From CANMUM01 sp965263365 (GTDB taxonomy: Bacteria; Pseudomonadota; Alphaproteobacteria; Rhodobacterales; Rhodobacteraceae), in contig OZ253672.1 of the NCBI GenBank assembly GCA_965263365.1, forward strand, positions 1,364,001-1,428,000: 64,000 nt of DNA. The letters are read 5' to 3'. The notes below the pieces were generated by a model that saw only the letters and a list, made by a program, of their open reading frames with translations, did not search any database and was not told where the DNA came from. Of the stretch, positions 35,091-42,732 are shown in pieces. The stretch's first letter is position 1; each line of letters opens with the position of its first letter. The position numbers and the translations under genes are program-made.

Positions 35091-35717
35091 CTAAACGTCC
35101 TTTTCCATTTGCCGCTCTCGCTGCGGCTCTAACATACGAAATCCAGAAAGTCGATGCGCATCATATTTTATACGCTTTGTCAGCCCATTGCGAGTCAGCC
35201 CGACATGTACCACACTTTCCCTTCCAAACACCATGCCCAACTCTGACTTATCTAAGCATTCAAAATGGGCATCCAAGTCTTCCTTATTTCCCAAATTTCG
35301 GCGCTCTCTCAGCGACCCATCACGGGCTTGTAACAACATCGAAATTTGTTCATTTTGCAACATTTCTTTGACCCGGTCCGCACCACAAACCGCAACACCT
35401 GATTTTCGTGCGAGGCTAAGTAGGCGAAGTACTTTTTCTGCCAATAGCTTCTCGATCAACTCCGCAAGTTGCGTTGGCGCCAAAACCTCTTGCTTAAATG
35501 CCTTTCCAAAAAGAGACTTCTTAAGGGCTTCATCGAGGTGCTTTGTCGTGGAGGTCAGCCATACACCACGACCTCCAAGCTTTTCATAAATATCGGGAAC
35601 TAAATTCTGATCTGAATCAAGCACAAAACGGATCATTCCCTTTCGAGAATTTCCTCGCCCTTCAATTAAACAGCGTCTTTCACCAACCAAAGAATTTGAA
35701 GATCCACCTCGCCCCAT
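35091..35717 (-). CDS. YlxR/L7Ae-type RNA-binding protein
   Basis: Two-part protein as usual in alphaproteobacteria. Residues 1-90 are the YlxR (DUF448) domain, with RCLIEGRGNSRKGMIRFVLD and the GGRGVWLT signature. Residues 95-200 resemble the L7Ae/L30e fold (KVLRLLSLARKSGVAVCGAD). It is thought to bind nucleic acid and has been linked to RNase P and nucleoid functions elsewhere; the role here is not established. It lies between nusA and infB with 3-bp gaps on both sides. Confidence 0.9.
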   Translation of the reverse strand: MGRGGSSNSLVGERRCLIEGRGNSRKGMIRFVLDSDQNLVPDIYEKLGGRGVWLTSTTKHLDEALKKSLFGKAFKQEVLAPTQLAELIEKLLAEKVLRLLSLARKSGVAVCGADRVKEMLQNEQISMLLQARDGSLRERRNLGNKEDLDAHFECLDKSELGMVFGRESVVHVGLTRNGLTKRIKYDAHRLSGFRMLEPQRERQMEKDV

Positions 35718-35720
35718 CTC

Positions 35721-37325
35721 TTAAACATTCTCCTGTTCCTCAAGATCAGTTGGTTCATTGTCGGCGTCAAGCTCTTCTTGCGTCACGATACCAAGTTCAA
35801 GGCGCGCACGCATAATGAGCTCTTGCGCTTCTGCGAGACCCAAATCAAATTCTTCGAGCAAACCTTCATCTTTGACACGCTTCCCATCAACGGTCGTATA
35901 GCCACCCGCTAACTCCCAATCTGCACATTTCGCAAATTCACCGAGATCTAGGACGCCGTCTTCTGCTAGTCTTTGAACCATAACGGGGGTCAAGCCTTCA
36001 AAATTAACAAGGTTGTCTTGAACCCCTAGCTCCTTCGCTTTTTGGCGCGCTTCTTCATTGCGCGCATTAATATTTTCAGCCGCCCGCGTTTGCAATTCAC
36101 TTGCCACTTCCTCGTCAAACCCATTGATAGAAGAAATTTCCTCAACCGGAACATAGGCCACTTCTTCTAGGGATGTGAACCCCTCAACAACAAGCAAATG
36201 CGCAACCATTTCATCAACATCAAGCGTTTTCATAAAGAACTGAGATCTCTCTACCGTTTCTTTTTGACGAATTTCACTCTCTTGGCTTTCCGTCATTATA
36301 TCAACATCAAGTCCAGTGAGCTGACTTGCTAACCGCACATTTTGACCCCGCCGTCCAATGGCAAGCGAAAGTTGATCATCTCCAACAACGACTGAAATGC
36401 GATCAATTTCTTCATCATAAACAACTTTTGTAACTTCCGCTGGCTGCAAAGCATTCACAAGGAAGGTCGCCTGATCTTCTGACCAAGGAATAATATCAAT
36501 TTTTTCACCCTGAAGTTCGCCAACTACGGCTTGCACACGGCTACCGCGCATACCCACACAAGCGCCAACTGGGTCAATAGAAGAATCATTTGAAATTACA
36601 CCGATTTTTGCCCGTGAGCCAGGATCACGCGCAACGGCACGAATTTCAATAACGCCTTCATAAATTTCGGGAACTTCTTGCTTATAAACTTCGACCAAGA
36701 ATTCATTCGCTGTACGAGAAAGCACAACTTGATGCCCCCGATTTTCTTGGCGAACATCACGAATAAGGGCGCGAACGCGATCACCAGGGCGGAACATTTC
36801 GCGATTGATCAACTGATCACGGCGCAATATCGCCTCACCAGAGCCAATATCCACAATCACATTGCCATATTCGACACGGCGCACCGTACCATTAATAATG
36901 GTGCCGACGCGATCTTTAAATTCTTCATATTGTTTTTCACGCTCGGCTTCGCGAATTTTTTGTAAAATCACTTGCTTTGCAGATTGCGCGGCTATGCGCC
37001 CCATCTCGAGTGGTGGTAATGGGTCACTAATGATCGAACCAATCTCAGCCTCTGGATCAATATCTTTAGCTTCCGCTAAATTTATCTCAACAAAATGATT
37101 TTCAACTTCTTCCACAACATTCCGCACGCGCGTCATTGTTAAGGCACCCGTTTTTGGATGAATATGTGCATTAATTTCAAATTCGGCACCATAACGCGAA
37201 CGCGCAGCCTTTGCCATACTCTCTTCCATCGCCCCGATGACAAGTTGGCGATCAATATTTTTCTCGCGCGCAACAGAATCTGCGATCTGTAAAAGTTCAA
37301 TACGATTTGCACTGGTCGTTGACAT
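35721..37325 (-). CDS. nusA: Transcription termination/antitermination factor NusA
   Basis: RNA-polymerase-associated elongation factor. The N-terminal domain includes EESMAKAARSRYGAEFEIN. The S1 domain follows (GTVRRVEYGNVIVDIGSGEA, about 135-155), then two KH domains (CVGMRGSRVQAVVGELQGEK; SLAIGRRGQNVRLASQLTG). Two C-terminal Helix-hairpin-helix regions and an acidic tail end in DNEPTDLEEQENV. At 534 aa it is standard for the class. It abuts rimP with no gap. NusA in other bacteria regulates its own operon through leader terminators, relevant to the hairpin before rimP. Confidence 0.97.
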   Translation of the reverse strand: MSTTSANRIELLQIADSVAREKNIDRQLVIGAMEESMAKAARSRYGAEFEINAHIHPKTGALTMTRVRNVVEEVENHFVEINLAEAKDIDPEAEIGSIISDPLPPLEMGRIAAQSAKQVILQKIREAEREKQYEEFKDRVGTIINGTVRRVEYGNVIVDIGSGEAILRRDQLINREMFRPGDRVRALIRDVRQENRGHQVVLSRTANEFLVEVYKQEVPEIYEGVIEIRAVARDPGSRAKIGVISNDSSIDPVGACVGMRGSRVQAVVGELQGEKIDIIPWSEDQATFLVNALQPAEVTKVVYDEEIDRISVVVGDDQLSLAIGRRGQNVRLASQLTGLDVDIMTESQESEIRQKETVERSQFFMKTLDVDEMVAHLLVVEGFTSLEEVAYVPVEEISSINGFDEEVASELQTRAAENINARNEEARQKAKELGVQDNLVNFEGLTPVMVQRLAEDGVLDLGEFAKCADWELAGGYTTVDGKRVKDEGLLEEFDLGLAEAQELIMRARLELGIVTQEELDADNEPTDLEEQENV

Positions 37326-37901
37326 CTATAAGTCCTCTTCCTTTTCAACTTCGACGATCTCGTCGAACTCGCTTTGTTTGATTTCCTTGCGATCAGATCC
37401 GCGTTTCAGCGATTCGCGGATCAGTTCGTCATTTAAAATAAGTTTGGCTTCAGCGACCCAATCAAAATCCAATCCGATCGTATCGCCATTATTAAGATTT
37501 AAAAGTATTTCTGTGCCGTCGACGCCCGCCAAAATGCCTCGAAATTTCTTTTGATTTTCAATCGCGTTTTCTAAGACAATACGCGCATCATAGCCTTGCC
37601 AATCATCAAAGTCCTTGAATCTTGTCAAAGGACGATCAATCCCGGGTGACGACACTTCGAGTACGTATTCTCCCTCAATCGGATCATCAACATCAAGAAT
37701 AGCCGAAACCGCCGTCGATACCCGTGCACATTCATCAACTTCAATCCCACCATCCGGACGCTCAACCATTAATTGTAAAGTTGGGCGCTCTCCCGATTGA
37801 TATCTCAATCTGACGAGCTCGAAACCAAGCGCCTCAATCTCATCTTGAATGATTGACGCGAGCTTCCGGTCCATAGGTGTTTTGGCGATTAAATCCACCA
37901 T
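37326..37901 (-). CDS. rimP: Ribosome maturation factor RimP
   Basis: Needed for 30S subunit assembly. Domain 1 shows LGFELVRLRYQSGERPTLQL and the EVSSPGIDRPLT signature (about residues 88-99); the C-terminal Sm-like domain follows with FRGILAGVDGTEILL. The frame extends to 38021, but this would run back over the leader terminator and promoter. The ATG at 37901 (MVDLIAKTPMDRK) has TTGGAG 8 bases upstream and gives 191 aa, so it is chosen. First gene of the operon. Confidence 0.92.
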   Translation of the reverse strand: MVDLIAKTPMDRKLASIIQDEIEALGFELVRLRYQSGERPTLQLMVERPDGGIEVDECARVSTAVSAILDVDDPIEGEYVLEVSSPGIDRPLTRFKDFDDWQGYDARIVLENAIENQKKFRGILAGVDGTEILLNLNNGDTIGLDFDWVAEAKLILNDELIRESLKRGSDRKEIKQSEFDEIVEVEKEEDL

Positions 37902-37914
37902 AAATTTAGCTCCA

Positions 37915-37940
37915 ACAAAAAAACGGGCGCGAGGCCCGTT
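37915..37940 (-). terminator. Intrinsic terminator in the rimP-nusA-infB leader
   Basis: On the minus strand AACGGGC / GCCCGTT (7 bp, 5-base loop) is followed by at least seven T. The T-run ends about 14 bases before the rimP ATG, next to its Shine-Dalgarno. Because it lies downstream of a good promoter it may act as an attenuator for the operon as well as ending the upstream lipoprotein transcript. Confidence 0.75.
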
Positions 37941-37992
37941 AGATCTATTCGATTTTCGAGCTGCATACTTAAATGCAACGCTTTCAACCGAA

Positions 37993-38021
37993 GATATATG
38001 TCGAAATTTTTTGAATTGCAA
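37993..38021 (-). promoter_or_regulatory. Promoter of the rimP operon
   Basis: Minus-strand TTGCAA (38016-38021) and TATATC (37993-37998) with a 17-bp spacer. Transcription from here would pass through the hairpin at 37915-37940 before rimP. Confidence 0.5.
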
Positions 38022-38024
38022 GTG

Positions 38025-38414
38025 CTAACAGGGCGCAGTTGGCACAGAAATTCCAGTGACATCATATTTATTTCCACCGGCAAGGAAATAGGTTTTACTG
38101 CCTTCGGTCACAATCTCACCTTGAGTGCCCGGGTCAATTACCTCAAAATCGTTTGATAAAACATCGCTTGTTAGGCATTGTTTTGCAGCCTCTTCAGCGG
38201 CCGCTTCCACAGCTTCTTCGACCTCCGCAATCATCTCTTCAACGTCTTCACTGACCTCTTCAGCAACTTCAGCCGCATCAGAAACCTCTTCGGCCACAGT
38301 TTCGGTCGTCGCTGAATTTTCTGTCCCAAAATTTCCCTTAAAAAAAGGTGAATTCGGATCCGAACATCCCAAAAGCACAAATGCAGACGCGGAAACAACT
38401 AGTATTTTTTTCAT
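38025..38414 (-). CDS. Small acidic lipoprotein
   Basis: A 129-residue putative outer- or inner-membrane lipoprotein. The N-terminus MKKILVVSASAFVLLGC ends in a lipobox, with acylation expected at Cys17. Residues 38-78 are an acidic, Ala-rich run of EEV/AEE repeats likely to form a helix or coiled coil. The C-terminus holds a second and third Cys (KQCLTS, PTAPC) that could pair. I recognise no family. It precedes rimP on the same strand, with a terminator between. Confidence 0.65.
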   Translation of the reverse strand: MKKILVVSASAFVLLGCSDPNSPFFKGNFGTENSATTETVAEEVSDAAEVAEEVSEDVEEMIAEVEEAVEAAAEEAAKQCLTSDVLSNDFEVIDPGTQGEIVTEGSKTYFLAGGNKYDVTGISVPTAPC

Positions 38415-38539
38415 AAAATATTCCTGTTTTTTGAGAAACCTATAAAAGTAAATCCAAGCAACTTCAACTGAAATTCCAAAATGGACATAAATTTGCAGAT
38501 ATCTAGGTCATGCACTCATAAAGCGAGTAGGTAACTGGA

Positions 38540-39130
38540 TTAATCTACAAAAATAAGGCTTTGGCATGCTTTCAACATGAAGTCGACATGCGAATCGATT
38601 TGATCTTGAGGAATTTCATTGAGTGCAATTTTTCGACAGATTGCCAACTCTGATATGGCCAGATGGGTCGCCAGAGCATCGATGCTGATGTGCAGTTGCG
38701 CCCCTCTTCTCCCAAGCCCCGCACCTACCAATTCGTTTAGGATTTCTTCTCTCAACAAATTCAGGATTGTCGGAGAATTGTCGGCTAAGGAAGTCAAAAG
38801 CAATGCCGTTTCTCGGTCATCGGTTGCAATTCTTAAGATCATTTCAAGACAGCGTTTAAGGCGCCCTAAGCCGCGTGGAACATCCTCATGTTGCGCATTG
38901 AAGTTTTCTCTAACTTCTTCAGCAGCTGAACTTGCTACCGTTTCCACCAATGAATTTGCACCATCGAAGTAGTTGTAAAAGGACGTACGACCAACTCCCG
39001 CGGCATCGCAAACATCCATTACATTTAAGCCAGCGACTCCGTTCTTTCCAATGATCAAACGAGCGGCTGAAACGAGCGATGCTCTGGTACGTCTCGCCTT
39101 TGGCGTGAGGTCATCTATAGGCTTGACCAT
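38540..39130 (-). CDS. TetR-family transcriptional regulator
   Basis: A 196-residue repressor-type protein. The N-terminal helix-turn-helix is visible in LIIGKNGVAGLNVMDVCDAA followed by GVGRTSFYNYF (residues 26-57), a textbook TetR recognition helix. The C-terminal ligand domain is helical and not diagnostic. It is divergent from the membrane protein gene at 39215, with a palindrome in the gap, so it probably controls itself and that gene. Confidence 0.88.
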   Translation of the reverse strand: MVKPIDDLTPKARRTRASLVSAARLIIGKNGVAGLNVMDVCDAAGVGRTSFYNYFDGANSLVETVASSAAEEVRENFNAQHEDVPRGLGRLKRCLEMILRIATDDRETALLLTSLADNSPTILNLLREEILNELVGAGLGRRGAQLHISIDALATHLAISELAICRKIALNEIPQDQIDSHVDFMLKACQSLIFVD

Positions 39131-39181
39131 TCATTTTATCCTTGCAAGTTTTTAGAAATTGACATACCTGTATTTTTATAC

Positions 39182-39195
39182 TGACACAACTGTCA
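39182..39195. promoter_or_regulatory. Palindrome, candidate TetR operator
   Basis: TGACA-CAAC-TGTCA lies 20 bp before the membrane protein start. Another TTGACA sits 25 bp to the left. It is placed in the 84-bp gap between the divergent regulator and its presumed target. Confidence 0.45.
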
Positions 39196-39214
39196 ATTAT
39201 TGGAGGTAAATGAT

Positions 39215-39754
39215 ATGACCAAGTTGATCACCTTTGTGGACCGTCTCTCGAACAGGCGTGGAATCGGGATTTTACTTGTTCTCTACGCCTCGGTATTTGG
39301 TGCCATTGTCTTCACGCTGCTCCAATTGACCACTTTGACAGGTGGAATCGGAATACTGGATTTTGACCGCGGATATACGCTCGAACGGGTTGAAGAGACC
39401 TTTGACAGCTACGGTGAGGCTGGATTTGCCCTCTATAGCCGCATTCAATTATTAGATCTTCTCAATCCAGCGATCTACTCAGTGCTTTTTGCCTGTTTCA
39501 TTTATCTCTTATGGAAGGATCGAAAGAATATCTGGGTAGTTTTCATTCCGATAGTCGCTGGCTTTCTGGACTATGCTGAGAATCTGACGCTTTATCTGTT
39601 GTCTTCGAGCTATCCTGATCTCTCCCCACAATTGGTCGCATTCAGTTCAACGCTCAGTATCATCAAGAACCTAGCATTGTTCGGCGCAATCGCAGCTTTC
39701 TTGATTGGTCTAATTTTTTGGATACGCCGACATCTGCTGACCAAACAGAATTGA
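39215..39754 (+). CDS. Four-helix membrane protein of unknown function
   Basis: A 179-residue integral membrane protein. The frame reaches TTG 39200, but the ATG at 39215 (MTKLITFVDRL) has GGAGG 8 bases upstream. Four hydrophobic segments are seen: ILLVLYASVFGAIVFTLLQL, AIYSVLFACFIYLLW, IWVVFIPIVAGFLDYAENL and NLALFGAIAAFLIGLIFWI. No catalytic motif is apparent. It is divergent from the TetR regulator and is its likely target. I do not recognise the family. Confidence 0.7.
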   Translation: MTKLITFVDRLSNRRGIGILLVLYASVFGAIVFTLLQLTTLTGGIGILDFDRGYTLERVEETFDSYGEAGFALYSRIQLLDLLNPAIYSVLFACFIYLLWKDRKNIWVVFIPIVAGFLDYAENLTLYLLSSSYPDLSPQLVAFSSTLSIIKNLALFGAIAAFLIGLIFWIRRHLLTKQN

Positions 39755-39837
39755 CCGCGCAATAGCTCAACTCTGGTGCAAAATGGCTAATGATAGAACC
39801 AACTCTTTCCGGTAAACAGCAAGACGTTACACAAGTG

Positions 39838-40034
39838 AATAACCGGCGTGAACCTGTTTAATTCAGCCCAAAACTCTACCGCAATCGCAATCATGTTGAA
39901 CGCTTCTTTAATCGGATCAAACACGGGCGCATCAAACACGGGCAACGCATAGCGAAAAAATGTGAAAAACATACCGCCAACTTTTTAGCTTTCATAAAGC
40001 TAGGTCACTTTCAGGCTCTGGTTGGGCGTTTATG
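39838..40034 (+). pseudogene. IS5-family transposase C-terminal remnant
   Basis: The plus strand reads NRREPV, a stop, then FSPKLYRNRNHVERFFNRIK and ends HTANFLAFIKLGHFQALVG. This matches the IS5-group C-terminus, in which the Glu of the RNxxERFF motif is the third catalytic acid. It has an in-frame stop and no upstream transposase body. The opposite-strand frame here is its shadow. Confidence 0.7.
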
Positions 40035-40111
40035 AGTCCACGGTCTTATAATTTGACACACATTTTAATTTATAAAGACGCAAATTTCAAATTATCGAAA
40101 TCAGCCAAGGC

Positions 40112-40630
40112 CTAACATGAAATTCCCTTATACAAAGCTGCGTCTGGGCAAATCAGTTTTGCATCCTTCACACTTTCAAGAACAGGCAAATTTGCGATTT
40201 TCCAGTTGTAGAGAAACTTGTGTATAAAAAGGGGAACTGTCTGAGCATCAGGATACCCCTGATGTCCAATATAGGTTTGTACATTCTTAGGATCGGAAGA
40301 AAAAGCATCGCAAGCCGTCGATAACACAATCCTTTCTTCAAGCTTTGATCTCTCAAAAAATATACGAAGTGGCAGGTCTCCATTTACAAGCAAACTCGTG
40401 TCGACTTGTGAGCCAAATTCACCGAATACAAGTCCATTTTTCGTTCCATGCGCGCTCAAAATAACAAGTTTTGCAAGCTTTTGAGGTGAAGAGATCTCTT
40501 CAAACAAATGATTGGGCTGCCCGATAAATGTCAGATCAACTTTCAAATGAAGGCTTTCAGCTAGACTTCGAATCAAAAGCGCTTCTTGACTATCTCCTAG
40601 GCATAAAATCGTAACATCTGCTCTCGTCAC
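40112..40630 (-). CDS. Small CHAT/caspase-like protein overlapping rpoD
   Basis: A 172-residue protein from a GTG that overlaps the rpoD stop (GTGA). The order of motifs resembles the clan CD peptidase fold of CHAT domains. A strand ends in LVILSAHGTKNG with His61. After the loop, ERIVLSTACDAFSS carries Cys107 where CHAT proteins have LSAC. YIGHQGYPDAQTV follows where CHAT has its GYPxAF-type helix. It is a bare domain without repeats, signal peptide or partner gene. Translational coupling to the housekeeping sigma factor is unusual. Proteolytic activity is inferred from the His-Cys pair only. Confidence 0.5.
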   Translation of the reverse strand: MTRADVTILCLGDSQEALLIRSLAESLHLKVDLTFIGQPNHLFEEISSPQKLAKLVILSAHGTKNGLVFGEFGSQVDTSLLVNGDLPLRIFFERSKLEERIVLSTACDAFSSDPKNVQTYIGHQGYPDAQTVPLFIHKFLYNWKIANLPVLESVKDAKLICPDAALYKGISC

Positions 40631-42630
40631 TGGTCTAGAAAGCTGCGTAATTTACGCGAGCGGCTTGGATGTTTCAGCTTGCGCAAGGCTTTGGCTTCAA
40701 TTTGACGAATTCGTTCACGCGTCACATTAAATTGTTGCCCAACTTCCTCAAGCGTGTGGTCGGTATTGACACCAATCCCAAAACGCATTCTCAAAACACG
40801 CTCTTCGCGAGGTGTTAACGAAGCAAGTACGCGCGTTGTTGTCTCCTTCAAGTTACCTTGAATTGCGTTATCAAGCGGCAAGATCGCATTCTTATCTTCG
40901 ATAAAATCGCCAAGCTGGGAATCTTCTTCATCACCAATAGGTGTCTCAAGCGAAATTGGCTCCTTCGCAATCTTCATGACTTTGCGCACTTTTTCAAGCG
41001 GCATTTGAAGCTTGGCTGCCAATTCTTCAGGCGTTGGTTCGCGCCCAATTTCATGTAAAATCTGTCGAGACGTGCGCACGAGCTTATTAATCGTCTCAAT
41101 CATATGAACCGGAATTCGAATGGTACGCGCTTGGTCTGCGATCGAACGCGTAATCGCTTGCCTAATCCACCATGTCGCATAGGTGGAGAACTTATAGCCT
41201 CTGCGATACTCGAATTTGTCCACAGCTTTCATCAAGCCGATATTTCCCTCTTGAATGAGATCAAGGAACTGAAGACCACGATTTGTGTATTTTTTGGCAA
41301 TCGAGATCACGAGGCGTAGATTGGCTTCGACCATCTCTTTCTTGGCTTGACGCGCTTCTTTCTCACCTTTTTGAACTTGAGATACAATGCGGCGAAACTC
41401 GGAGATATCAATCCCAACATATTGACCGATTTGCGCCATCTCTTCGCGGAGGGCTTCGACTTGCGGGCCGAATTTTTCAACAAACTCTTTCCAACCACGC
41501 GTCTTCTTTTGAGAAACCTTTTCGAGCCACTTGCTCTCGAGTTCAGCACCTTTGTAAGCTTCAACAAATTCTTTCCGATTAATCCGCGCCTGATCAGCCA
41601 GCCTCACAATCTGACTATCAATGCTCATCATCCGACGATTTATTCCGTAAAGCTGATCCATGAGCGCTTCGATACGGTTGTTGTGCAAATGCAACCCATC
41701 TACCAATATCACAATTTTATTTCTGAGCTTCTGATAGTCTATTTCTTGAGAGGTCGTGAAAACTTCCTGATTAGAAACTGTCGCCGCCATACGGTCATCT
41801 TGCATATCAGCTAGATCTGAATAGAGTTCGGCGATTTTATTTAAGGTTGCAAGAATCTTAGGCTTAAGAGAAGTTTCCATCGCCGCATGAGATAAATTTG
41901 CAGCATCATCGTCGTCGTCGTCATCGTCATCGTCGAGAAGCGGTTTTCCATCAGCGTCAGTGTCGACAATCTTATCTGAGCTTTCTTCCTTTTTGGCATT
42001 TTCCGCTTGGGCTGTAGCGCTCACCATGCCTTCAACTTCTTCTTCAGTCACGAGACTTTCATCAAAACTCGCTTCGAGGTCGATAATGTCACGCAACATA
42101 ATGTCATCGACCAACAACTCATCTCGCCAAATCGTGATCGCCTGAAAAGTGAGCGGACTTTCACACAAGCCCAAAATCATGGTATTGCGGCCCGCTTCTA
42201 TGCGTTTCGCGATCGCAATTTCACCTTCACGGGAAAGCAATTCAACCGTGCCCATCTCTCGCAAATACATGCGAACAGGATCATCCGTGCGGTCAAGCGC
42301 CTCACCACCCGACCCAGCGGCAACTAACGCGCGCGAAGCTGATTCTTGCGCGCCAAATTTTTCGGCGTCTTCTTCTTCGCCTTCGATATCGTCGCCTTCT
42401 TCCTCATTTTCAACGACATTGATTCCCATCTCACTCAATATGGCCATCACATCTTCGAGCTGATCGGAGCTGACTTCACCAGAGGGAAGAATTTCATTGA
42501 TTTCATCAAGCGTAATAAACCCGCGCGCTTTCGCTTGCGCGATCATTTTCTTGACGGCCCCTTGGCTCATATCAAGGGATTGTACATCATTCACGTCTGA
42601 TTGTTGATTTGAGTCTCGGTTACTAGCCAT
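40627..42630 (-). CDS. rpoD: RNA polymerase primary sigma factor RpoD
   Basis: Housekeeping sigma-70, 667 aa. Region 1.1 is at the N-terminus (DEINEILPSGEVSSDQLEDV). A non-conserved acidic insert follows with a run of nine Asp near residue 237. Region 2 contains NLRLVISIAKKYTNRGLQFL followed by DLIQEGNIGLMKAVDKFEYR, with -10 recognition in KFSTYATWWIRQAITRSI. Region 4 has the -35 recognition helix-turn-helix TLEEVGQQFNVTRERIRQIE. Upstream on the same strand is dnaG, 102 bp away, as in many proteobacterial macromolecular-synthesis operons. Confidence 0.98.
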   Translation of the reverse strand: MASNRDSNQQSDVNDVQSLDMSQGAVKKMIAQAKARGFITLDEINEILPSGEVSSDQLEDVMAILSEMGINVVENEEEGDDIEGEEEDAEKFGAQESASRALVAAGSGGEALDRTDDPVRMYLREMGTVELLSREGEIAIAKRIEAGRNTMILGLCESPLTFQAITIWRDELLVDDIMLRDIIDLEASFDESLVTEEEVEGMVSATAQAENAKKEESSDKIVDTDADGKPLLDDDDDDDDDDAANLSHAAMETSLKPKILATLNKIAELYSDLADMQDDRMAATVSNQEVFTTSQEIDYQKLRNKIVILVDGLHLHNNRIEALMDQLYGINRRMMSIDSQIVRLADQARINRKEFVEAYKGAELESKWLEKVSQKKTRGWKEFVEKFGPQVEALREEMAQIGQYVGIDISEFRRIVSQVQKGEKEARQAKKEMVEANLRLVISIAKKYTNRGLQFLDLIQEGNIGLMKAVDKFEYRRGYKFSTYATWWIRQAITRSIADQARTIRIPVHMIETINKLVRTSRQILHEIGREPTPEELAAKLQMPLEKVRKVMKIAKEPISLETPIGDEEDSQLGDFIEDKNAILPLDNAIQGNLKETTTRVLASLTPREERVLRMRFGIGVNTDHTLEEVGQQFNVTRERIRQIEAKALRKLKHPSRSRKLRSFLDQ

Positions 42631-42732
42631 ATGAATCCTTCAAATTGACCTTAGAAATTATACCCGAATCACGAGCATCCTTTATAAATTGGGAACGAAT
42701 CACTGATTCGCAAGTCCCCCATCGCGAAATCT

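Noticed and set aside
37902..38021. Longer RimP start at 38021
   Set aside because: It would translate through the leader terminator and lacks a Shine-Dalgarno.
39787..39972. 61-residue minus-strand protein
   Set aside because: It is the shadow of the IS5 transposase remnant on the plus strand.
41905..41945. Asp-repeat in rpoD as a functional microsatellite
   Set aside because: The run of GAC/GAT codons lies in the acidic non-conserved region that is normally variable in sigma-70; nothing suggests phase variation since the repeat unit is a codon.
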